Part shown: in pieces, positions 1-5,078 of the stretch
How positions within the stretch are numbered: the first letter of the stretch is position 1
Layout of the letters: every line of letters starts with the position of its first letter
Origin: UBA6776 sp964636785
GTDB taxonomy: Bacteria; Bdellovibrionota; Bdellovibrionia; Bdellovibrionales; UBA1609
Direction of reading: 5' to 3'
Assembly (NCBI GenBank): GCA_964636785.1
Contig: CAZWVK010000162.1
Coordinates: forward strand, 1 to 5,078
Length of the DNA: 5,078 bases
Translations under genes and position numbers: made by a program
The notes under the pieces: model-generated
Told to the model about the DNA's origin: nothing
Databases searched by the model: none
What the model saw: the letters and a program-made list of their open reading frames with translations, nothing else

Positions 1-2
1 AA

Positions 3-1262
3 ATCAAAGGCCTCGGGGATGCGATTTTATTGATAAAGAAGGGCGATCAGTTTCGTCTTTTTTTTATGAATGGTCGAAAGGTTGTCGAGAAAGTCATAAG
101 TAAAACCTCTTTAGAGGACCCGAAGAATCTACGTCAGATTTTAGCGGATCATATGAATCGGCCGGTTGGTCCATTGATTCAGCTCAAAGGTAGCAAATCG
201 GAAAACCATCTTTTGATTGAACATCAGCTCTTATCTCGGGATCTGGAAGAATTGACGTCGGAATGGAAGGTGAGAATGGTCGGCCTGGAGCTGGTCATTG
301 ATCGCTTTCAATTGTCTCGCGATCTTTCAGAGGCAGCTTTGTTTTGGGAGAAGACATTTGATGGTTTGGGTGAGCCGATCGGAATCTTCGACAGTGAAAA
401 CCAGGTCATTCGCGCCAATCACCTATTCACTTCGGAACTCATGGCGCTACTAGATGAATCGGTTATCCGCTTTGGTTCCCAGGTTTATAATGTAGAAAGT
501 TATCCCATTCGCATGGATCGTGAAATTGCTGAAGGGTCAAAAGTGATTCACTTAAGTGATCAAAGCTCTACATTCCAGCTGAAACAACATATGATTCAAA
601 CCGAAAAAATTGCAGCGCTTGGACAGCTGGCAGGACATATTGCTCACGAATTGAATAATCCACTCACTGGAATACGATCCCTCTGTCAGATTCTGATTAA
701 AGATGAAGATCTTTCTGAAGATGTGAAAAGTGATTTGAATGAAGTCGAAGCAGCCACGGAGCGCTGTCAAAGTATCATTCGCAATCTTCTTGAATACTCA
801 AAGCCCCACAGTGAAGACTTAAGAGTCGCGGCGGATGTCAATGAAATCGTTGCTAATACTCTGCCATTATTAAAATCGTTGATGGGAAAACACCGCAGTG
901 AAATTTCACTCCATCAAGAACCGCTCAAAGCTTTAGTGGATCCACATATGCTTCAGCAGGTGGTTTTTAACCTGGTGGCGAATGCATGCCAGGCGATGGC
1001 GGAAAAAGGCATAGTGAGTGTCGGAGTTTCGCAAAAGGACAGTCATATTGTGGTGCGAATTCAGGACACTGGTCCAGGAGTTCCAGAGGATTTAAAAGCT
1101 GAAATCTTTGAACCGTTTTTTACAACAAAGCCTGTCGGAGAGGGCACCGGCCTTGGCTTAAGTTTGAGTCTCAATGTGATTCGTGGATTTGGGGGAGACT
1201 TGCGACTCGATAACGACTATAAAAATGGTGCAGCATTTGAGATTTTCCTACCAAGGGTTTAA
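3..1262 (+). CDS. Sensor histidine kinase (PAS - HisKA - HATPase_c), 5' end outside the window
   Basis: This is a two-component sensor kinase that autophosphorylates on His and passes phosphate to a receiver Asp. Residue numbers count from the TTG at base 30. Residues about 107-180 look like a compact PAS domain (FDGLGEPIGIFD, VIRANHLF). The HisKA dimerisation helix holds the H-box HELNNP with phospho-His 206. The ATPase domain shows an N box (NLVANACQAM, 314-323), G1 (DTGPG, 346-350), F box (FEPFFTTK) and G2 (GTGLGL, 372-377), so it should be active. Residues 1-105 are not assigned; the later part looks helical. No membrane segment is visible, so the seen part is cytoplasmic. The frame stays open from base 3 to the left edge and reads plausibly, so I treat the gene as 5'-partial. 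The TTG at 30 with GGGGA 10 bases upstream is a weaker alternative start. The stop abuts the regulator ATG. Family is certain; the stimulus is unknown. Confidence 0.93.
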   Translation: MKGLGDAILLIKKGDQFRLFFMNGRKVVEKVISKTSLEDPKNLRQILADHMNRPVGPLIQLKGSKSENHLLIEHQLLSRDLEELTSEWKVRMVGLELVIDRFQLSRDLSEAALFWEKTFDGLGEPIGIFDSENQVIRANHLFTSELMALLDESVIRFGSQVYNVESYPIRMDREIAEGSKVIHLSDQSSTFQLKQHMIQTEKIAALGQLAGHIAHELNNPLTGIRSLCQILIKDEDLSEDVKSDLNEVEAATERCQSIIRNLLEYSKPHSEDLRVAADVNEIVANTLPLLKSLMGKHRSEISLHQEPLKALVDPHMLQQVVFNLVANACQAMAEKGIVSVGVSQKDSHIVVRIQDTGPGVPEDLKAEIFEPFFTTKPVGEGTGLGLSLSLNVIRGFGGDLRLDNDYKNGAAFEIFLPRV

Positions 1263-1634
1263 ATGGTGAAAATACTTATAGTGGATGATGAGCCGCTGGT
1301 CCGGCGGTCGCTCAAGCGCGCCGCAGAGTTTTCCGGCCATGAGGTGCAGGTGGCGGAAAATGGCCTCGAAGGCAAAGCCATCTGGGAAAAATTCAATCCG
1401 GATGTGGTTTTTGTCGACGTTTTAATGCCGATTATGGACGGACCTACACTGCTTCAGCAAAAGCCGAAAAACTCAAATGCCCGTATCATAATGATGAGTG
1501 CTTTTACGGGGGAGTACGATAGCGAGACGGCTATGAAGCTGGGCGCTGATGTCTTTCTTGCTAAGCCATTTGAAGATATAATGGCGGTGATTGCAAAAGC
1601 GGAGAAGTTAAGCCATGTCGAATCCAAAAAATGA
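1263..1634 (+). CDS. Single-domain response regulator (CheY-like receiver)
   Basis: This 123-residue protein is a receiver domain with no attached output domain. The signature residues are all present: acidic pair D8/D9 (VDDEP) for Mg2+, phospho-acceptor D52 (VFVDVLMP), S79 at the switch position (MMSA), aromatic F98 and K101 (AKPF). It should therefore be phosphorylated, presumably by the kinase whose stop codon directly precedes its ATG. AAGGG at 1253-1257, five bases before the ATG, is a good ribosome-binding site. Without a DNA-binding or enzymatic domain it must act through protein contact or as a phosphorelay intermediate; the overlapping PilZ-like gene is the obvious candidate partner, which is inference. 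The helix 3 region (LLQQKPKNSN) contains a proline and is about one residue short, a minor deviation. The first third of the gene is markedly GC-rich compared with its neighbours. Confidence 0.93.
   Translation: MVKILIVDDEPLVRRSLKRAAEFSGHEVQVAENGLEGKAIWEKFNPDVVFVDVLMPIMDGPTLLQQKPKNSNARIIMMSAFTGEYDSETAMKLGADVFLAKPFEDIMAVIAKAEKLSHVESKK
1601..1604 (+). promoter_or_regulatory. Ribosome-binding site for the PilZ-like gene, inside the regulator gene
   Basis: GGAG lies 10 bases before the ATG at 1615 and inside the 3' end of the response-regulator gene. It supports the start that overlaps the regulator by 20 bp. No other in-frame ATG is near: the next methionine is residue 68, in the middle of the domain. 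Confidence 0.5.
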
Positions 1635-1974
1635 AATCAAAGTTAAAGTCCAACCCTATCCTTTTTCAATCGCGATTTTGAGAGAGGGGAAGACCGATGT
1701 GGCTCAGGTCTTGAGGCTTGCGCAAAAGGGTGCGATTTTGAGTGTGGGTGGCCTAGTTTTTACAGCTGGAAGCGAGTTTCAAGTGAGTTTTGAAATTCCG
1801 GTTCACAAAGTGGAAATGAATTTGATGGCCAAGGTGATAAAAACTTACGACCGCGCTGTTTTGAATGAAAAGCGAGTTGAGCGGTTGATTGAAATTCAAT
1901 TCCCAAAGATCACAAATGAAGAGATTCGCTCTATTCATAAATTTTTGGTGGCCATCAAACAGGTCGCTTCATGA
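1615..1974 (+). CDS. PilZ-like domain protein, degenerate ligand motif
   Basis: This is a 119-residue soluble protein. The pattern looks like a PilZ beta-barrel: a short N-terminal arm, a strand-rich centre with ILSVGGLVF (41-49) where PilZ proteins carry D/N-x-S-x-x-G then a hydrophobic strand, a basic strand (MAKVIKTYDR, 71-80), a strand RLIEIQF (90-96) and a closing helix (NEEIRSIHKFLVAIK). PilZ domains usually bind cyclic di-GMP through an RxxxR arm plus D/NxSxxG. Here the SxxG part survives, but the acidic/Asn residue is Ile41 and no RxxxR precedes it (R23 and R34 are not so spaced), so c-di-GMP binding is doubtful. The start overlaps the regulator by 20 bp and the stop overlaps rsmD by 4 bp. 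It may be a ligand-independent adaptor for the receiver; that is inference. The family call is moderate, and another small beta-barrel is possible. Confidence 0.6.
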   Translation: MSNPKNEIKVKVQPYPFSIAILREGKTDVAQVLRLAQKGAILSVGGLVFTAGSEFQVSFEIPVHKVEMNLMAKVIKTYDRAVLNEKRVERLIEIQFPKITNEEIRSIHKFLVAIKQVAS

Positions 1975-2519
1975 GGGTTATTGCGGGAAAGTTTAAAGGG
2001 CATAAGCTGGTTTCGTTCGATGCCGGTCATATACGTCCCACAACGGATCGAGTGAAGGAGAGCCTTTTTAATAAATGGAGTCGCTACATTGAGGACGCAA
2101 CGGTATTGGATCTCTTTTGTGGAACTGGAAGTCTTGGTGTTGAAGCTTTATCCAGAGGAGCGGAATTTGTTGAGTTTGTGGACTCCAATGAGAAGAGCTT
2201 AAGAATTCTGCGTGAAAATGTAAAAAAGATAGGTCTTAAAGAGGGCTTCCATATCACCAAACAAGATGCGATTCGATTTTTAGAGACATCGACTCTGCAA
2301 TTCGGCCTGATCTTAATTGATCCACCTTTTACGAAATCTATGGCTCATGATGTCCTGACCGCACTCTCAAAGAGTTCAGTTCTCGTTCAAGGGGGGCTTG
2401 TGGCCATCGAATCGGGCACCAAAGAGCGAATTGAGGATGATTATTCATCGCTTCGTCTCTATGATCGTAAAGAATTTGGTGATAAGACCTTAAGCCTTTA
2501 TGAGAGGAGTCCTGATTGA
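1971..2519 (+). CDS. rsmD: 16S rRNA (guanine(966)-N(2))-methyltransferase RsmD
   Basis: RsmD transfers a methyl group from S-adenosylmethionine to N2 of G966 (E. coli numbering) in 16S rRNA during 30S assembly, in the cytoplasm. The 182-residue length is typical. Visible motifs are the family N terminus MRVIAGKFKG, RPTTDRVKE (22-30), the SAM-binding motif I VLDLFCGTGSLG (45-56), acidic D71 at the end of the next strand (ribose contact), QDA (98-100) and the catalytic motif IV DPPF (117-120). The ATG at 1971 sits in an ATGA overlap with the upstream stop. Its Shine-Dalgarno match is weak (AGG at 1961-1963), so translation probably depends on coupling. The 3' end overlaps coaD by four bases, and the rsmD-coaD order is a recurrent pairing in many bacteria. 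No odd residues were seen. Confidence 0.96.
   Translation: MRVIAGKFKGHKLVSFDAGHIRPTTDRVKESLFNKWSRYIEDATVLDLFCGTGSLGVEALSRGAEFVEFVDSNEKSLRILRENVKKIGLKEGFHITKQDAIRFLETSTLQFGLILIDPPFTKSMAHDVLTALSKSSVLVQGGLVAIESGTKERIEDDYSSLRLYDRKEFGDKTLSLYERSPD
2505..2509 (+). promoter_or_regulatory. Strong ribosome-binding site deciding the TTG start of coaD
   Basis: AGGAG, inside the last codons of rsmD, lies six bases before the TTG at 2516. The spacing is ideal and fixes this non-ATG start. The encoded N terminus, with the nucleotide-binding SGSFDP motif starting at residue 7, requires a start here. Confidence 0.75.
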
Positions 2520-2998
2520 GAAGGGCGCTTTATTCCGGAAGTTTTGATCCCGTGACCTATGGTCACTTAGATATTATTGATCGCATTCGATCTCAATTCG
2601 ATGAGATCACTGTGCTTGTAGCGGATTCCATTTCGAAGTCTTATCTTTTCACTGTTGGTGAAAGGGTCGAGATGATTCGCGATTTAACAAATGGATTGGT
2701 CAAAGTGGAGTCGACAGACGGACTTCTTGTTGATTATGCAAAAGCAAATGGCATCAAAACGATTGTCCGTGGTCTTCGAGCCATATCGGATTTTGAATAT
2801 GAAATTGCTATGGCCAATATCAATCGAACTCTAGCTCCTGAAGTTGAAACGATGATTATCTTTACCCGCCCGGAATATAGTTTCATTGCCTCACGAATGG
2901 TCAAGGAAGTCGCATCCTATGGCGGAGATCTTAAAAGTCTCGTTCCTCCGGCTATTATTGAAAAACTCGCAGAAAAGAAAAACCAGGGAAAACTATGA
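2516..2998 (+). CDS. coaD: Phosphopantetheine adenylyltransferase (CoaD)
   Basis: CoaD joins ATP and 4'-phosphopantetheine to give dephospho-CoA and pyrophosphate, the penultimate step of coenzyme A synthesis; it is a cytoplasmic homohexamer in known cases. The 160-residue length is normal. Visible motifs are SGSFDPVTYGH (7-17) with the T/HxGH nucleotidyltransferase signature and H17, K41 before the YLFT segment, VRGLRAISDFEYE (84-96), NRTLAPEVET (103-112), and PEYSFIASRMVKEVA, the nucleotide-binding loop in the common IASR variant. The start is TTG, overlapping the rsmD stop as TTGA and preceded by AGGAG. The stop overlaps the aminotransferase ATG as ATGA. Co-translation with both neighbours is likely. 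The C-terminal tail is lysine-rich (EKKNQGKL). Nothing suggests inactivity. Confidence 0.97.
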   Translation: MRRALYSGSFDPVTYGHLDIIDRIRSQFDEITVLVADSISKSYLFTVGERVEMIRDLTNGLVKVESTDGLLVDYAKANGIKTIVRGLRAISDFEYEIAMANINRTLAPEVETMIIFTRPEYSFIASRMVKEVASYGGDLKSLVPPAIIEKLAEKKNQGKL

Positions 2999-4197
2999 AG
3001 CTCTCACTCCGTGCTCAAAATTTAAAGCCATCTCCGACTCTTGAAATTGCAGCAAAAGCTAAAGCTTTGAAGGATCAAGGAGAAGACGTTATTTCTTTGT
3101 CTGTTGGTGAACCGGATTGGGACACCTATGAAGGAATCAAAACGGCTGGTAAAAACGCCATTGATTCAGGAGCCACAAAGTACGCACCGGCTGCAGGTCA
3201 TCCAAACTTAAGAGCAAAGATTGCAAAGGTTGCAGGCGAAGAAGTGGGCTTAGGTTATGATGCTCAAAGTGTCACGGTGTCTGTTGGTGCGAAGTTTATT
3301 TTATTTTCGGCACTCCAAATGCTTATCGATGAGGGGGATGAGGCGCTAATCCCAATCCCTTACTGGGTGAGCTACCCTACAATGGTTGAGCTTGCAGGAG
3401 GAAAGCCCGTTTTTATTCCATCCACTGCAGAAACGAATTTTCGCTTCACTGCAGATGCACTTGAAAAATGCATCACAAAAAAATCTAAAGTTTTAATTTT
3501 AAACTCACCAAATAACCCATCGGGTGAAGTTTTTTCGAAGAGTGAACTATCTCAAATCGCAGACGTTTTAAGGAAGCATCCACAAATTACCATTTTGAGT
3601 GATGACATTTACAACCGTTTGGTTTTTGAAAAGGGTGAAAAGATTGCTCCGCATATCTTGCATGTGGCGCCGGACTTGAAGGATCGCGTTGTTTTGATCA
3701 ATGGTGTTTCAAAAACATTTTCAATGACCGGATGGCGACTGGGGTGGGCAGTAGGACTTCCGGAGTTGATTAAGGCGATGTCGAATTATCAGAGTCAGTC
3801 TGTGAGCTGTGCCGCGCCCTTTACTCAAATGGCAAGCTTACACGCTCTTGAGAATTCGTTTTCCGATGTTGAAAAATCCAATCAGCTTTTGATCCAAAGA
3901 CGTGATGCCTTTGTAAAAGGCTTAAATGAAGTGCCAGGGTTAAAGGTGAAATCTCCAGGTGGAGCATTCTACCTTTGGGTGGATGTGACTTCGTGGCTTG
4001 GAAAGTCGGTGGGTGGTCGAAAGATTTCAGACTCGCGTGCCTTGTCACTGATTTTGCTTGAGGAAGAAAAATTAGCGGTGGTTCCCGGCATCGAAAGCGG
4101 TGTCGAGGGTTATTTGCGCTTAAGCTTTGCTCTTGATGAAGCTTCCATCCAAAAAGCCTGCCAGCGTTTTAGCGAGTTCGCGAAGAAGATTGGATAG
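2995..4197 (+). CDS. Class I pyridoxal-phosphate aminotransferase, probable aspartate aminotransferase
   Basis: This enzyme probably exchanges the amino group between aspartate and 2-oxoglutarate. It is 400 residues, typical of the Thermus/Bacillus-type (subgroup Ib) AspAT. Visible features are the N-terminal SLSVGEPDWDT substrate-lid region, SVGAK (96-100) with K100 where Thermus-type AspATs use a lysine for the substrate side-chain carboxylate, PYWVSYP (122-128) with a stacking aromatic, SPNNPSG (171-177), SDDIY (202-206) giving the PLP-nitrogen Asp and PLP Tyr, VSKTFSMTGWRLG with Schiff-base K240 and phosphate-binding R248, and R375 in GYLRLSFA for the alpha-carboxylate. All catalytic residues are present. 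The ATG is in an ATGA overlap with coaD; AGGGA at 2985-2989 is a good ribosome-binding site. Aspartate feeds beta-alanine and hence CoA, a possible but unproved reason for linkage to coaD. Prephenate or other substrates cannot be excluded, so no gene symbol is given. Confidence 0.92.
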   Translation: MKLSLRAQNLKPSPTLEIAAKAKALKDQGEDVISLSVGEPDWDTYEGIKTAGKNAIDSGATKYAPAAGHPNLRAKIAKVAGEEVGLGYDAQSVTVSVGAKFILFSALQMLIDEGDEALIPIPYWVSYPTMVELAGGKPVFIPSTAETNFRFTADALEKCITKKSKVLILNSPNNPSGEVFSKSELSQIADVLRKHPQITILSDDIYNRLVFEKGEKIAPHILHVAPDLKDRVVLINGVSKTFSMTGWRLGWAVGLPELIKAMSNYQSQSVSCAAPFTQMASLHALENSFSDVEKSNQLLIQRRDAFVKGLNEVPGLKVKSPGGAFYLWVDVTSWLGKSVGGRKISDSRALSLILLEEEKLAVVPGIESGVEGYLRLSFALDEASIQKACQRFSEFAKKIG

Positions 4198-4206
4198 GTT
4201 TCGATC

Positions 4207-5013
4207 CTAGATGATTTCCGAGTGAAGCGCTTTTTTGATTCCAAACACCCAGTCATAAGATTCGATAAACTCTGGTGAGGGGATTTCAAGTGAACTCGTC
4301 GATCTCAGTCCGTCGAAGGGCTTGTGAGTGAGGGTTTCGAATATCGAGCTCTGTGGTGCAAAGTGACTCTGCGCGAGTCGACCATTCTTTTGATAAGTAG
4401 AATCACCAGAAAATGGAAGTGTGAAGACGGATTCAAGGTCAAATTCGGAATCGAGCCACATGGAAGAAGTTCTGATGTGGAGAGATGATTTGTCATCTAG
4501 TGGGAAGTAATTGGCCGTTTTTGAAGCATGCATATTGCCACAAAACCAAATGATCTTGTCCGTGTGATGAAGCAGGGATTGATACTCGCGCATCCTGTCT
4601 ATGATGAACTCTTCGCGCAATTGGTCAAATTGGTCTTCATCGGTGCAGCTTAAGACCCGTTGTGATTGAACTTCGCTCGGATTGTCGAATGATATATCTA
4701 TGCAATGTATGTTCAGCTGATCAGAATGAGCGTGGTAGAGCTGAGCCAATCCATCGAGAAACAGGTATTGATCATTTAAAAAGAGGGAAGTGGTAGGATT
4801 TAAAAACCGCTTTTTAAATTCTTGATCTGGATATCCAGAATTCATCCATGAGTTGATTTGGCCTTGTTGGTCGAAGCCTCGTTCTAGAAAAATGGTTAGA
4901 GACATATTTCTTCTTAGAAAGCCGTGAATAATCTCCAGTTTAAAATCCATGAGATTCAGAATTCCGTGACACTCTCCAATTGCAATCGCTTTTTTGATGA
5001 AAGGCAGCTCCAT
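4207..5013 (-). CDS. ChaN/erythromycin-esterase-like superfamily protein, function unknown
   Basis: This 268-residue soluble protein has no signal peptide or membrane segment. I recognise it only at superfamily level. It opens with a strand ending in GECHG (13-17), then a helix, then a strand ending in LERG with E44 followed by INSWMNSG. A later helix, IDRMREYQSLL (138-148), leads to a strand ending in GNMHASK (159-165, H162). That order (GExxH-like, ExG, R/DxxM, GNxHA) matches the shared core of EreA/EreB esterases and ChaN/Tiki-like proteins, in which the Glu and His residues are functional. The E-x-H spacing is that of ChaN rather than the E-x-x-H of erythromycin esterases. Residues 185-268 match nothing I know. 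The ATG is fixed by an in-frame TAG at 5023-5025; the ribosome-binding site is poor. It converges with the aminotransferase and starts about 30 bp from an IS-like end. Macrolide resistance should not be assumed. Confidence 0.72.
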   Translation of the reverse strand: MELPFIKKAIAIGECHGILNLMDFKLEIIHGFLRRNMSLTIFLERGFDQQGQINSWMNSGYPDQEFKKRFLNPTTSLFLNDQYLFLDGLAQLYHAHSDQLNIHCIDISFDNPSEVQSQRVLSCTDEDQFDQLREEFIIDRMREYQSLLHHTDKIIWFCGNMHASKTANYFPLDDKSSLHIRTSSMWLDSEFDLESVFTLPFSGDSTYQKNGRLAQSHFAPQSSIFETLTHKPFDGLRSTSSLEIPSPEFIESYDWVFGIKKALHSEII

Positions 5014-5043
5014 AAGTAGACTCTATGACATTTTCTTGGATGG

Positions 5044-5078
5044 TGGAGTTGCCCCGATTCGGTGGACAGGTTTTAACC
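5044..5078. mobile_element. Possible terminal inverted repeat of an IS3-family (IS150-like) element running off the right edge
   Basis: Reading rightward from 5044, the sequence begins with TG, has CCCC at 5052-5055 (repeat positions 9-12) and ends in GGTGGACAG at 5061-5069 (positions 18-26). This layout, 26 bases with TG at the tip, a central C run and GGACAG at the inner edge, is how I remember IS150-subgroup ends; about two thirds of positions agree with the version I recall. No transposase is in the window, and the other end and target duplication are not visible. It could be chance or an upstream regulatory region. The inner flank GGTTTTAACC closes the window. Confidence 0.35.

Noticed and set aside
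552..770. 72-residue minus-strand open frame opposite the kinase H-box
   Set aside because: It lies wholly antisense to the strongly conserved HisKA region and has no recognisable motif; a shadow frame.
1672..1742. 11 bp direct repeat GCGATTTTGAG, 60 bp apart in the PilZ-like gene
   Set aside because: Both copies encode Ala-Ile-Leu in beta strands in the same frame; only two copies, explained by coding.
1753..1938. 61-residue minus-strand open frame opposite the PilZ-like gene
   Set aside because: Antisense to a coupled coding gene, with no domain signal.
3821..4048. 75-residue minus-strand open frame opposite the aminotransferase C-terminal domain
   Set aside because: The aminotransferase is intact with all key residues; the antisense frame has low-complexity, unrecognisable sequence.
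4225..4236. AAGCGCTT followed by a T-run, terminator-like
   Set aside because: The palindrome has no loop, the T-run overlaps it, and it lies inside the C-terminal coding part of the minus-strand gene. No convincing stem was found.
4305..4496. 63-residue second minus-strand frame inside the GECHG gene
   Set aside because: It overlaps the longer 268-residue frame, which carries the motifs on the same strand; not independent.
5014..5043. Promoter for the minus-strand gene
   Set aside because: A TAGAGT hexamer (minus strand, 5020-5025) could be a -10, but no -35 is found at proper spacing, so no promoter is annotated.
5069..5078. GGTTTTAACC inverted repeat at the right edge
   Set aside because: Only 4 bp arms with a 2 bp spacer, too short to call an operator or hairpin on its own.

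Overview
The window reads as chromosomal DNA from a Gram-negative bacterium. Moderate-to-low GC, Shine-Dalgarno-led and tightly packed genes, TTG starts and a PAS-type kinase/receiver/PilZ set feeding into housekeeping genes make a deltaproteobacterial or Bdellovibrionota-like organism my best guess. That is an impression from style and protein flavour, not a search result.

Bases 3-4197 hold six genes on the + strand with no intergenic space at all. In order they are: a sensor histidine kinase cut by the left edge, a stand-alone receiver-domain response regulator (0 bp gap), a PilZ-like beta-barrel protein (20 bp overlap with the regulator), the 16S rRNA methyltransferase RsmD (ATGA overlap), phosphopantetheine adenylyltransferase CoaD (TTGA overlap, TTG start) and a class I aspartate-type aminotransferase (ATGA overlap). 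This arrangement implies one polycistronic message with translational coupling. Its promoter lies left of the window. rsmD-coaD is a common gene pair in bacteria. The upstream two-component/PilZ module and the downstream aminotransferase are the less usual company.

A convergent gene follows on the - strand after 9 bp (4207-5013). It encodes a 268-residue soluble protein with motifs of the ChaN/erythromycin-esterase/Tiki-like superfamily. Its function is unknown. No terminator is visible between the convergent genes.

The last 65 bp (5014-5078) carry no gene. From about 5044 they resemble the terminal inverted repeat of an IS3-family (IS150-like) insertion sequence running off the right edge, only about 30 bp from the start codon of the - strand gene. 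That call rests on remembered consensus features and needs flanking sequence.

Functionally, the kinase and receiver probably form a phosphotransfer pair, and the PilZ-like protein may be a downstream partner. RsmD matures the small ribosomal subunit, CoaD makes dephospho-CoA, and the aminotransferase links oxaloacetate/aspartate and glutamate. I see no clearly novel defence system, CRISPR array or RNA gene. The items most worth a second look are the co-transcribed signalling/housekeeping operon, the degenerate PilZ protein, the unusual GECHG protein and the IS-like end beside it.
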